Assembly: GCF_963082655.1 (NCBI RefSeq)
Contig: NC_081554.1
Span: 65,314,602-65,378,601, forward strand
Length of the DNA stretch: 64,000 nt
From: Stomoxys calcitrans
Lineage: Eukaryota; Arthropoda; Insecta; Diptera; Muscidae
Reading direction: 5' to 3'
The notes below the pieces were generated by a model. It made no database searches, was not told the DNA's origin, and saw nothing but the letters and a program-made list of their open reading frames with translations. Shown in pieces: positions 42,255 through 53,330 of this stretch (position 1 is the stretch's first letter; each line of letters begins with the position of its first letter). The position numbers and the translations under genes are program-made.

Positions 42255-42860
42255 AAATCATCTTGCAAGTATGCTAAAATTAGCAACAAAACAATTTTTG
42301 CCAAATTTTATGTAGATCGGTTGAAAATTGTAGCTACTACGGCCATTTAAGTGCAAATCGGGCAGTCAACGCCGACTATATGAAAAATCCGCAATTACTT
42401 TTTGGGCAACCCAATACGTGGTAGCTATATCTAAATCTGAACCGATTCTGATTAAATCGAAGACATCTGTTAAGATCGTTAGCAAAACTATTCGCGCCAA
42501 ATTTTGTGCAGATAGGTTGAAAATTGTAGTTGCTACGGCCATTTAAGTGCAAATCGGCCAATACAAAAATATGGGAGCTATATCTAAATCTGAATCGATT
42601 TTTACCAACATCAATAGCGTTCATCCTTGGGCCAAAGAAGTGATATGTGCAAAATTTCGTGATGATTGGATAACAAATACGACCTGCACTTTGATTCCAA
42701 GAATACATGAACTCACAGACGGACGGACGGACATGGCTAAATCGAATCAGAAAGTGATTCTGAGTCGATCGGTATACTAATCAATGGGTCTAGCTCTTCT
42801 CCTTCTTAGCGTTGCAAACAAATGCACAAACTTATAATACCCTGTACCACAAGGTAGTGT
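42255..42860 (+). repeat. Family A3 copy carrying a MITE end
   Basis: A3 units (GCTACGGCCATTTAAGTGCA occurs at two places, with CTATATCTAAATCTGAACCG) run to GACGGACGGACGGACATGGC and a terminal TACCCTGTACCACAAGGTAG. A mariner-type MITE end interrupts it at 42365-42414. Confidence 0.65.
42365..42414 (+). repeat. Truncated mariner-type MITE end
   Basis: GTCAACGCCGACTATATGAA followed by the complete right TIR ending GGGCAACCCAA and TA; identical in the overlap to the end of 54646-54871. Confidence 0.85.
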
Positions 42861-42867
42861 AGGGTAG

Positions 42868-43556
42868 GGTAAAACAAGTAAAAGCGTGTTTAGTTCGGCC
42901 GAGCCGAATTTTAGGAACCCAACACCATGGATTCTGCTAAATATGGGAGCTATATTTGGTTATAGACCGATTTGGGCCGTACTTGGCATAGTTGTTGAAA
43001 CGAATAACATAAAATTTCAGCCAAATCGGATAAAAATCGCGGCTTGTAAGGGCTCAAAAAGTCAAATCGGGTGATCGGTTTATATGGGAGCTATATCATA
43101 TTCTTGACCGATTTGGACCGTACATGGCACAGTCGTTGGGAGTCATAACAGAACACCATGTAAATTTCAACCAAATCGGACGAAAATTGAGGCTTCCAGG
43201 TGCTCAAGAATTCAAATCGGGAGATCGGTTTATATGGAAGCTAAATCAGGTTATGGACTGGGGCTCAAGAAGGCAAATCGGGAGATCGGTTTATATGGGA
43301 CCTATATCTAAATCTAAACCGATGTGGCCCATTTGCTATCCCCAACAACCTACATCGATATTAAGGATCTGTACAAAATTTCAAGCGGCTAGCTTTACGC
43401 GTTCGACCTCTATCGTGATTTCGACTGACGGACATGGCTGGATAAATTCAGAACGACGAGACGATCAAGAATGTATGGGGTGATAGAGGAATATATCAAC
43501 AAACGGAATGACTAGATTAGTATACTACCAACCTATAGTGGTGGGTATAAAAAGAG
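42868..43556 (+). repeat. Family A1 element, complete copy
   Basis: AACAAGTAAAAGCGTGTTTA, hairpin TTCGGCCGAGCCGAA, CACCATGGATTC, three units, CTGACGGACATGG and the terminus CCAACCTATAGTGGTGGGTA. Similar in length to the 16988-17728 copy. Confidence 0.8.
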
Positions 43557-45312
43557 AAGGAGAAAGTACAGAGCCCTGGGGTACACCTGCGGTCAATTTA
43601 TGCTCATTGGATGAGAACCCATCTATAACGACTCGTATAATGCGATGCAACTGGCCGGTAATTCGCAGCGTTGTTGAAAAGGTTACATAATGAACGAGCA
43701 AGCGTCGAAGAACACTTGCACAATACAAATGTTGATATGCTATCCAGACCTGGCGATTTATTTACGTCTAGATTCTCAAGAACCCTTTTGACTTCACAAG
43801 TTCGAAAATTTTTGATTAATGGGAGTGGTTGATTGCTATCCGGCATGGAAGAGTTCCATGCAAATATATCAGCCAACAGGTTAGCCTTTTCAACCGGGTC
43901 AGTGAACGTTTCATCATCATTAACAAGAGTTTGGATAGATGAAGAACTACCCTTTACCCCATTCACGAACAACCAAAAGCTGTTACTTCCTCGTGTAGAA
44001 GCAAGAACCTTAGTACGTAGGCACTGTTCGTAAAGAAATTTCTCGAGCCTAAGCAGTTCAGTATCGAAATTTTTATCCAAGCGCTAGTTTCTAAATGACA
44101 CCTTTTTTTGATCTAACAGAGTCTCTGTATATCGCAATTGGCATGTAATTTGCAGGGGTTTTCGCCACACCCTTTTTGGATATTGGCTGAACGTTCGTAA
44201 CCTTCCAACGCGCCGGAAAGACTCTCGCACGGTAGGCAAGTTTGAAAAGATTGCGTAATGGACGAGCAAGCGTCGAAAAAGACTTGCACAAGCCAAGTGT
44301 TGATATGCCATCCGGGCCCGGGATTTATTACGTCTAGATTCACAAGAACACTTTTAACTCCACGAGTTCGAAAACATACAATATCTGGGGCATGACGCGA
44401 TATACCTTTTTGATTAAGAGGTGTGGTTGATTGCTATCCGGCAGGGAAGAGTTCCCTGCAAATATATCAGCCAACAGGTTAGCATTATCAACCGGGTCAG
44501 TGGACTTTTGATCATCCTTAACAAGAGTTGGGATAGATGAAGATCTACCCTTTACTTTTTTCACGAACGACAAAAAGCTTTCAACTCCTCGTGTAGAAAC
44601 ATGAACTTTAGTATGTAGGCGATGTTCGTAAGAAATTTTTTGCGGCTAAGCAGTTCAGTATTGACATTTTATCCAAGCGCCAGTACCTGAATGCACATCT
44701 CTTTCGATCTGACAGCATCTCTGCATATCGCAATTGGCCGATAATTCGCACTGTCCGCCACACCCATTTTGGGTATTGGCTGAACGTTCGCAACCTTCCA
44801 ACGCGCCGAAAAGACTCCCGCACGGTAGGCAAGGTTGAAAAGGTTGCGTAATGGACGAGCAAGCGTCGTTGCGCAAGCCAAGTGTTGATATGCCATACAG
44901 AACCCTTTTGACTCCACAATTTCGAAAAAATATCTGTGGCATGCCGTCAGATACATTTTCGATTGAGGGGAGTGGTTGATTGTTACCCGGCAGGGAAGTG
45001 TTCCCTGCGAATATATCAGCCAGCAGGTAAGCCTTATCAACTAGGTCAATGAACGTTAGATCATCCTTAACAAGAGTTGGCATAGATGAAGAACAACCCT
45101 TTTCACGAACGACCAAAAGCTCTTAATTTCTAGTGTAGAAGCAAGAACTTTAGTACGTAGGCGATGTTCGTAAAGAAATTTTTCGCCCCTAGGCACTTTG
45201 GCACACGAAGATCTTGCCTGCTTGTGCAGCAGGTCAGTATTGAGATTTTAATCCAAGCGCCAGTTCCTTAATGCCACCTCTTTTGATCTGACAACATCTC
45301 TGCATGTCTGGT
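43557..45312 (-). mobile_element. LINE-4 RT fragments in tandem (three units)
   Basis: Three minus-strand units of about 590 bases. Each carries the sequence between endonuclease and RT (KANLLADIFAGNSSLPDSNQ or near) and RT fingers (NKSPGLDSIS, LARPLRNLFNLAYRAGVFP, ANYRPIAIC). The anchor TTTGATCTGACAGCATCTCT recurs at about 44107, 44702 and 45288. The first unit instead ends with KLTAGVPQGSVLSPSLF (RT palm start, 43570-43630). All are frameshifted. Jockey/CR1-like by motif spelling. Confidence 0.75.
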
Positions 45313-45665
45313 TTTTTATTCAGGAAGTACAATATCTACACCCCCTCGGCAATATGTAAGAGAGTTCCTCAGGGGTCTATAATAGGCCCCCTACTGTTTA
45401 GTATGTATGCAAATAACCTTCCAGTCAATTAGTTCACAGCAATGTACAGTTGTATGCGGATGATGTGCAGGTCTTCCTAAGTACCGACTTAAGGGATATT
45501 AAGCAATCCTTAAGCTTAGTAGACGAAATTATGATCTCGACAGAGTTTTTTATAAGGCTGGGGCAAATGGTCTACTTCTGAACCCTAATAAATCTAAGTG
45601 CCTTACCATACATAAAAATGAAAGACTGCAAACTGCAAATACAGTAGTTTTAAACTATAAAAAAT
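45313..45665 (+). pseudogene. LINE RT palm fragment
   Basis: Plus strand: RVPQGSIIGPLLFSMYANNL, then in another frame QLYADDVQVFLSTDLRDIKQ and, after a further shift, LLLNPNKSKCLTIHK. These are consecutive RT palm motifs with an intact YADD. Orientation is opposite to the LINE-4 array it abuts. Confidence 0.75.
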
Positions 45666-45669
45666 ATGT

Positions 45670-46480
45670 CTAAAAGTGTTATTCTTTTCTTTCTTCAGTG
45701 TACACCTCAGGTGTAAGACAGTGGCAAATGACCACATCCATTCATTAACTTTTGCACAAATTCATTGAGGCTTAGATCAAATGTTTAGCCATAGAGAAGA
45801 CTAGTGGCAAGCAAGAAATCAACCAAGAGACTAGGAATTTTCACTATTTGCTAAATGATTGTTAAAGTAGCTCACCACCACCGATCACATGGTGATCAAC
45901 AAATGTTGGCGGTTTGCTTTGCGAGAGCCAAAATGTCTTATATTGATTGTGTTAATAAAAACCACAATTGCTGCATATAAAAATGTTGCAGGTTATTGAA
46001 TGTCATCGTAAAAATGACAATTTCAAATATTATCACCAAATTATCGCATATATGATGGCAGATAAATTTGAATTAGTCCATAAATAAAGCTTAGTTAACG
46101 TAATCTAGCTCGTGTCCATTTGATTTCAATGATATGGGTATATGATGGAGATATGATTTGGACATATGGAAAAAGTAATATTGGCAAAGTGGCATGAAAT
46201 GAACTAGTTCATTTAAGATTCTAACAAAAAAGTAGTTGTTAGAGTCTAATAGATGGCAATGGAATCTCGAAATTGAATTAGATATAAACAATTTTAATTG
46301 AAAATTTCATATACAAGTAAGGCGATTGGAGTTATGCCTACTCAAATACGTGAAGTTAATTAAAATTTTCGAATCGATGCAAATTGGCTATAGAGTTAAG
46401 AATATGGGAAAACATTTGTAAGCAACTCATGGTATGAGATATAAAAACCAAGACAAAAATAACAGGAATAAGGCTAAATA
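45670..46480. other. Unassigned sequence
   Basis: AT-rich, no repeat-family match, RNA or supported frame. Confidence 0.45.
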
Positions 46481-47692
46481 ATAAGTAAAAGCGTGCTAGG
46501 TTCGGCCGGGCCGAATCTTATATACCCTCCACCATGGATCGCATTTGTCGAGTTCTTTTCCCGGCATCTCTTCTTAGGCAAAAAAAGGATATAAGAAAAG
46601 ATTTGCTCTGCTGTTAGAGCGATATCAAGATATGGTCCGGTTTGGACCACAATTAAATTATATGTTGGAGACCTGTGTAAAATGTCAGCCAATTCGAATA
46701 AGAATTGCGCCCTTTGAGGGCTCAAGAAGTAAAATAGAGGAATCGATTTATATGGGAGCTGTATCGGGCTATAGACCGATTCAAACCATAATAAACACGA
46801 ATGCTGGTGGTCATGAGAGAATTCGTCGTACAAAATTTCAGACAAATCGGATAATAATTGCGACCTCTAGAGACTCAAGAAGTCAAGATCCGAGATCGGT
46901 TTATATCGCAGCTTTACCAGGTTATGAACCGATTTGAACCTTATTTGACACAGTTGTTAAAAGTAAGAATAAAATACGTCTTGCAAAATTTCAGCCAAAT
47001 CGGATAGGAATTGAGCCCTCTAGAAACTTAAGAAGTCAAGTCCCAGATCTGTTCATATGACAGCTATATCAGGTTATGAACCGATTTGAACCATACTTGG
47101 CACAGTTGTTGGATATCATAACAAAATACTACGTGCAAAATTTCATCCCAATCGGATAAGAATTGCGCACTCTAGAGGCTCAAGAAGTCAAGACCCAAGA
47201 TCGATTTATATGGCAGCTAAATCAGGTTATAAACCGATTTGAACCATGCTTGGCACAGTTGTTGGATATCATAACAAAACACGTCGTGCAAAATTTCATC
47301 CCAATCGGATAAGAATTGCGCACTCTAGAGGCTCAAGAAGTCAAGACCCAAGATTGGTTTATATGGCAGCTATATCAACACATGGACATGGATATGACCC
47401 ATTTACAATACCAACCGACCTACACTAATAAGAAGTATTTGTGCAAATTTTCAAGCGGCTAGCTTTACTCCTTCGTAAGTTAGCGTGCTTTCGATAGACA
47501 GACGGACGGACGGACAGACGGACGGAAGGACGGACGGACGGATATGGCTAGATCGACATAAAATGTCGCGACGACCAAGAATATGTATACTTAAGGGGTC
47601 TCAGACGAATATTTCGAGTAGTTGCAAACAGAATGATGAAATTAGTATACCCCCCATCCTATGGTGGAGGGTACAAAAAGGCAGCAGTAGCC
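46481..47692 (+). repeat. Family A1 element, complete reference copy
   Basis: Head AGTAAAAGCGTGCTAGGTTC, hairpin TTCGGCCGGGCCGAA, TATACCCTCCACCATGGATC; five units of about 160-170 bases (CTCAAGAAGTCAAGACCCAA, GTTGTTGGATATCATAACAA); (GACG)n-type run 47500-47545; terminus CCCATCCTATGGTGGAGGGT. Subterminal inverted repeats TATACCCTCCACCAT and ATGGTGGAGGGTA at the two ends. Confidence 0.88.
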
Positions 47693-47884
47693 GAAGGTTT
47701 GCCGGCCGCTCCAGTTAAGATCTAAGGTGGCATGCTGCTATGTCAGTGTTTTCTTACTTTTTATTTGGATCGATATAACAATACTAAGTGATAATTGGAC
47801 CATATCAAATGTGCCCTGGAATTGGTCGAATCGAAACTATATAAAAGCTAAGCTAAATCTTAAAAATATCCACAACAAACTGCC

Positions 47885-47990
47885 ATAAGTTGGGTTAAGT
47901 TAGGTTGAAAATTGCGCCCCATGTCACCATTGACATCACGCAAGACAGTAGTCGAATTGGTGTGCGCTCTAAATATTAAAAATTAACCAC
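47885..47990 (-). repeat. Isolated LOA-like 3' end
   Basis: Minus strand gives ATATTTAGAGCGCACACCAA and a terminal CAACCTAACTTAACCC tail, matching the 3' untranslated end of the copy at 49600-49710. It lies head to head with the next LOA-like copy. Confidence 0.65.
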
Positions 47991-47997
47991 GAAAATC

Positions 47998-49713
47998 CTC
48001 GCCACTTTGGATGATCACCATAAATAAGCTATTACGGATGCTGACTAAGGAGGGATTTGAACCCGTCTGCTTTCTAGACGATGTAATCATACTTCTTGGA
48101 GGTAAGGATCCGAACCAGCTATGCAGAAGGGCCGAGAAGGTTTTGCATATGGCATATGACTGAGCTAGACCCAGGGGTCTCGATGTTAACCCAGAGAAGA
48201 CTGGAATATGCCAATTCACGAGGAAGACGAAGGTGGGCCAATTTGACGCACCACGTTTCCTCAATAAAACGATTTCGATATCTGAGGAGCGTACTGAGAA
48301 GGCTCTACAGGAGCGTGATTAGACCAATACTTACCTTACTCCTCAGAAGTTTAGTCCTATGCTATGAAGAACAAGAGCAACATAAGGACCATACAACAGG
48401 TTCAGAGAACATGTTGGCATAGGCGGAGCGATGAGGACCACACCCACCAGGGCACTGGAGACTTTTCTAGATGTTCGACCCATTGACATACATATTAAGT
48501 GTGAGGCAGCCAGTGCGGCTGTGAGACTAAAGGCGATGGGAGAATGGAATGAGGATGGGAGCAGCTCATACCATCGCGGTATAATAGAGGCGACGATAGG
48601 AAATCTGTAAGGAAGGGAAGAGGTTTCTGATCGGATATCTGAGACGACATTTGATGTCGAGTGTGAGGCACTGACGCCAGCGGCACAGACTTGGATTGAC
48701 TGAACCTTAGTATTGATATCTGAAAGACCATCTTACACGGATGGATCAAAGCTAGGGGACAGAGTGGTCTTGGGGGGTCTACATTGAGAACCCAGGCACT
48801 GAGATCTGTTTTAGACTTCCTGGCCATAATACGGTCCTGCAGGCGGAGATCCGGGCGAGCACGGAATGCGTGAGGTGGTGTGGTACTAACGCGAGAACGT
48901 CGAGTGAGAACATCTTTAAGGACAGTAAAGTGGCCATAAGTGCAATAACAATCAGGACGTTAAGGTCACGAACAGTCTTGCAGTGTAAGAAGGAAATTAA
49001 CGCCTTCTCTAAGGATGGCACAATCCCCATCGTATGGGATCCGGGCCATAGCGGAGTAACAGGGAATGAGAAAGCAGATGTTTTGGCAGTGAAGGCCAAA
49101 GAACTGCCGTCAATAAACCTGGTCAAGCCGAAGCCTTTCGGGACGACGCAGCCCGAGTTAAGGGCTACGAATGCGTATGCAACCCTGTGGAACATCGAAG
49201 CGGTCGGTAGGACGGCGAAAATCCTATGCGGAGATCCAGATCGTGAGAAGACCAGGCAATTGCTCAAAGGAGGAAAAAAGGAGGTCAGCATAGCTTTCGG
49301 TATCATAACGGTACCCATAGATGTTTACGCAAGGACATCGAGTGTGAACATCTTTACGGACAGTAAACTGTCCATCAGGGCAATAACAAACAGGTCACGA
49401 GCTCACTAATGTCAAATCGAATGGGCAAGTGATATCATGTGTAGGGCATGCAGGGAAGATTGCCAGGCTTTCCCGTCTAACATATACCGGCACTTAGGTG
49501 GGGACACAATACCAGACATGAACCAACTTAGGGGCGTGGCATAGAAAACAATTAAGGATTTTGTAAGTAGCACGGAATTCCTAACATAGATTTTCTATTT
49601 CGAGGTTACTTTTTAGTATTTAGAGTGCACAACGAGCCGATTACTGGCTTAGGTGTATGTCCATAGTGGCTTGGGGAAGATTAATATCCGCACTCTCTTT
49701 TCAACCTAACCTA
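47998..49713 (+). mobile_element. LOA-like copy, RT palm to 3' tail
   Basis: RT palm remnant with FLDD in place of YADD (near 48073), GLDVNPEKTGICQFTRK, connector RTTPTRALETFLDVRPID, RNase H start SYTDGSKLGD (48730), long frame 48870-49320 with GHSGVTGNEKADVLAVKAKE, then zinc-knuckle remnants (MCRAC near 49440) and 3' tail CAACCTAACCTAAGG. An extra RNase H fragment sits at 49321-49400. Stops and shifts upstream of RNase H. Confidence 0.85.
49321..49400 (+). repeat. Misplaced RNase H fragment in the LOA-like copy
   Basis: About 80 bases (ACATCGAGTGTGAACATCTT, TCCATCAGGGCAATAA) interrupt the tether between RNase H and zinc knuckle. They match the RNase H core of the neighbouring copy (49928-50006) better than this copy's own (48888-48968). 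Confidence 0.75.
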
Positions 49714-50316
49714 AGGCGATGAAAGAGTGCATAATCGAGTCGGAAATGATAACCGAAACGACGGTGCGAGGCACTGCTACCACCGGCAATGTCTTTAAGA
49801 GAATTAACTCTGTGCTTGGGGGTCTAGGTTGAAAATCTATAGATGACATCTGCTTTCGACTGCCTCACTCTAATACAGTCCTGTAGGCGGAGATTCGAGC
49901 GATCACGGAATGCGTGGGATGGTGTGGTGTTCATCTGAGAACATCGAGTGTGAAGATCTTTACGGACAGTATACTGTCCATCAGGGCAATAATAAACAGG
50001 TCACGAAGAGTCTTGGAGTGTAAGAAGATTATAGTCTTCTCTGAGGATGCGCCTATACGCATTGATTAGGTCCCAGCCCATTGCGGATAAAAGTGGACGC
50101 TAAACGATTTAGAAGGCCAGAGGACTTGCGTCAGAAAACTTAGTTAGTCCAAAGCCTTTTGGGGCGACGCAGTCCGAGGTAAGGGCGTGGACGACAATCG
50201 CGCATAGAAAACTGTGAAACAGCGAAACGGTCGGAAGGCCGGCGAAAATCCTTTGGGGAGATCTTGAGACTACAGGCTCACTTATGCAAAATAGGTGCGC
50301 TGAGTTTGACAGCGTT
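49714..50316 (+). mobile_element. LOA-like RNase H fragment
   Basis: A second RNase H region (CFRLPHSNTVL-type near 49855, ECVGWCGVHLRTSSVKIFTD near 49910-49965, degraded GH motif near 50080) running to CTACAGGCTCACTTATGCAA. No tail; stops at the next family A1 copy. Confidence 0.75.
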
Positions 50317-50321
50317 TGGGA

Positions 50322-51330
50322 TAAACAAGTAAAAGCGTGTTAAGTTCGGCCGGGCCGAATCTTGGGAATCCACCACCATGGATTCTGCTAAAAATTTATA
50401 TAAAATAACCTTTTTTCTTAATAATTTTATTCTATAAGCTAAACTTCCGTCAAACCAGCAAAAATTAAACTCCTAAGATAATCAAAAGATAGGTTTATAT
50501 GGGAGCTATATCAGTTTTTAAACTGATTTGTAGAGAATACTGCAAAGTTACAGCCAAATCGGGCAAAAATTTCGGCTTGTAAGACTTAAGAAGTCAAATC
50601 GGGATATCGGTTTATATCGGAGCTGTATTAGGTTATAGACTTATTTGGACCGTACTCGGCACAGTTATTGGGAGTCATAACAGAACACTTTGGCAAATTT
50701 TTTGTCAAAGAAGTGAAATTGGGATCGTTTTATAGGGGAGCTACATTAGGTTATAGACCGATGGGAGCTGTATCAGGTTATAGACCTATTTAGACCGTAC
50801 TGGGCTCAGTTGTTGGGAGTCATAACAGAACACTTTAGGCAAATTGTTTGTCAAAGAAGGGAAATTGGGATCGCTTTATAGAGGAGCTTCATTAGGTTAT
50901 AGACCGATGGGAGCTGTATCAGGTTATAGACCTATTTGGGCCGCACTCGGCACAGTTGTTGGGAGTCATAACAGAACATAGTTGTTGGAAGTAATAACAG
51001 AACACTAAATGTAAAATTTCAGCCAATTCGGAAAAAAATGCGATGGGACCGTACTTGGCACAGTTGATGGAAATCATAACAGAATCCGACACGCAAAATT
51101 TAAGCCAAATCGACCAAAAATAACGGCTTCCATGGGCTCAAGAAGTCAAATCTGGTGATCGGTTTATATGGAAGCTATATCTAAATCTGAACCGATATGG
51201 CCCATTTGCGGCTGTGCAAAATTTCAAGCGGCTAGCTTACAGCGACGCATGTAAATTTTCGTGATGATAACAAATCCGATCTCCAGTTACAAAACAAAGA
51301 CAGACGGACTATCAGTACAGAAATGATATG
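50322..51330 (+). repeat. Family A1 element, rearranged copy
   Basis: AACAAGTAAAAGCGTGTTAA, hairpin TTCGGCCGGGCCGAA, then units in which a block with ATTAGGTTATAGACCGATGG and GGGAGTCATAACAGAACA is repeated (50740-50830, 50880-50970). The distal part changes to CGTGATGATAACAAATCCGA and no standard terminus follows. Confidence 0.7.
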
Positions 51331-51396
51331 GGGACAGACGGCAGCAGAATCAGCAGTAATTTTTGGGTCGACCTACACATTTTATCACAACCACAG

Positions 51397-51490
51397 TAGT
51401 AGTGCGAGGTTAGCATGTCCGCCTATGACGCTGAACGGCTGGGTTCGAATCCTGGCGAGACCATCAGAAAACAATGTCCAGCGGTGGTTG
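51397..51490 (+). repeat. SINE-1, 5' part
   Basis: GCGAGGTTAGCATGTCCGCC, GGGTTCGAATCCTGGCGAG (B box) and AATGTCCAGCGGTGGTTG, then unrelated sequence. Confidence 0.75.
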
Positions 51491-51524
51491 AAAACATGCC
51501 GATTGAATACATGCTACAAGTAAC

Positions 51525-51735
51525 GATTTTTGCAGAAGAAAAGAACTTTTCTGTGTGAGTGTCCCGCTCTGGCAAGCAGGGAGATATCCACTTTGGGTTT
51601 TCATTGCATTAAAGAACTATCATGGAATCTGTTAAATCAGCGCATATGCGGATGACACGCTTATTTGAACGAAATACCGGACTTGCGCTGAAAACTTGAG
51701 GTATTGGCTGGGACTGAATCGAAATCGTGGAAATT
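51525..51735 (+). pseudogene. LINE-3 C-terminal and RT fragments
   Basis: GCAGAAGAAAAGAACTTTTC and CGTGTCCCGCTCTGG-like sequence resemble the LINE-3 zinc-knuckle region at 6050-6120; then AYADDTLI near 51645 looks like an RT active site of another LINE. Both are very short. Confidence 0.4.
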
Positions 51736-51739
51736 TCGA

Positions 51740-52045
51740 GGGCAGCTTAGCGCAGAGGCTAGCATATCCGGTTAAGAGGCTAAATGCCTGGGTTCGAATC
51801 CTGGCGAGAACATCAGAAAAAATTTTCAGCTGTAGTTATTCCCTTCTAATGCGGGCGACATTTGTGATTTGTAAAACATAAAAAATTCTCCACGAAGAGG
51901 TGTTGCACTGCGGTACGCCCTTCGGACTCGGCTATAAAAGGAGGACCCTATCATTAAGCGTAAACTTGAATCGCACAGCACTAATTGATATGGAAGAAGT
52001 TTGCCCTTGTTCCTTAAGAGAATTTTCATAGGAAACTTTGCTTGG
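51740..52045 (+). repeat. SINE-1 copy
   Basis: GCAGCTTAGCGCAGAGGCTA (A box), GGGTTCGAATCCTGGCGAG (B box), CACGAAGAGGTGTTGCACTG, GAAGTTTGCCCTTGTTCCTT. Confidence 0.85.
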
Positions 52046-52281
52046 AAATACAAATCTTAATAGTGTTTATGGCACAGGGGGTAAAACGGTGAAAATGTTA
52101 CATATCGTATGGAAATCGTCCTCTGAAAATTAGTTTTGGGTGTCAAAGGGTGTTTATGCTGCTTCCTTAGCTTAGGATACATTTTATGAATGTAAAAATA
52201 TTTGGTCATTGCGTTATGCCGACCCTACTCCTTCTTTTAAGTTACTTTGCGATCTTGAAATGCAAATTGCAAGTTTTCCCT

Positions 52282-52365
52282 TGAACATTTCATTAAGGAA
52301 CAGGGGCATACTTCTCACATATCACTGAGTGCTGTCCGATTCAGGTTTAACCTCAATGATAATTG
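52282..52365 (-). repeat. SINE-1, 3' part, antisense
   Basis: CATTTCATTAAGGAACAGGG and TCACATATCACTGAGTGCTG match the reverse of the SINE-1 tail only. Confidence 0.7.
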
Positions 52366-52389
52366 CTGTCTTGTACTACTACTAGAATT

Positions 52390-52612
52390 CCCATGAACAT
52401 TCGATTAAGGAAAAGGGGATGCTTCTCTCATACCGATGAGTGGATCATCCTTTTTTATGCCAAGTTCGTACAGGATACCTCACAAGTGTAGCCAGCATAA
52501 GAAAGGGGATAACCACCGCTGCAAATTTTTCAAATGTTCACGACGGGATTTGAACCCAAACTTTCTGCATCACAGTCGTACATGCTAATCTCTGCGCCAC
52601 GGTGGCCTCCAA
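52390..52612 (-). repeat. SINE-1, antisense copy with deletion
   Basis: From CATGAACATTCGATTAAGGA to GCGCCACGGTGGCCTCC; the B box on the minus strand reads GGTTTGAACTTG-like and the central GAGGTGT block is missing. Confidence 0.8.
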
Positions 52613-52756
52613 TTTGCTGTATTATACAACGTGAAAAGGAAAATTCCAATAGTATGTGCTATTGAGCTGGCGCATGGGGATCTTAGGCATCTCTAGGAGA
52701 TTATTTTGATGATAGTTGGAAAACTAGGACGGAAAGTGACATTGGTGTCACTCTAG

Positions 52757-53206
52757 CGATATAGCTCAGGCTATGACTTAAGTCTAAGGCTGGGTTTTAT
52801 ACTGAAGGGACATGGTTCTTTTTACTGCATGTGCTACGAAGATATTAGAAAATTTGGCGCAAAGGGTATTAGTGAGGCGGTGTGGGTTTTCAATAGGATC
52901 CTTGAAGAATATACGACTGTTGAAAGGTTGGCAATCTGTTCAAGGGGGGATTTTAGTAGAAGAAGGGCGAAAGTCGGGGACGAATTGCAGTTTAACTGGT
53001 AGTAGATTTATCTTAAACGGCTGACCGGAGACTTAAACCTAGCACTTCAAACTATGCGAGATATACTGTACATGAAAGCGGAATATCTCAAGCTCGCAAC
53101 AAACTGTCTGAACTGTGATTAGAAAATTTGGCGCAAAGGGTATTGGTGAAGCGGTAGGGGGTTTCAATAGGGTCCTTGAAGAATATAGGACCGTTGAAAG
53201 GTTGGC
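52757..53206 (+). repeat. Direct repeat of an unrecognised coding-like segment
   Basis: About 89 bases at 52846-52933 recur at 53118-53206 with few differences. The same frame stays open in both (IRKFGAKGI, then EAV, FNR, LEEY and TVERLA). In the first copy the frame extends from about 52757 to a stop at 52999, roughly 80 codons. I do not recognise the protein; substitutions spare the frame, which hints at an element or gene fragment. Confidence 0.6.
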
Positions 53207-53207
53207 A

Positions 53208-53330
53208 GGCCACCGTAGCGCAGAGGTTAGCAAGTCCGCCCATGACGCTAAACACATGGGTTCGAATCCTGGCGAGACCATCAGAAAAAATGTTCAGCGG
53301 TGGTTTTCCCTCCCTAATGCTGGCAATAGC
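53208..53330 (+). repeat. SINE-1, 5' part
   Basis: GGCCACCGTAGCGCAGAGGT, GGGTTCGAATCCTGGCGAGA, AAATGTTCAGCGGTGGTTTT, CTAATGCTGGC. It begins exactly where the second coding-like repeat ends. Confidence 0.8.

Noticed and set aside
48495..49318. Antisense frames of 110 and 179 codons
   Set aside because: They are the reverse of the LOA-like RNase H coding strand, where sense motifs such as GNEKAD are clear.
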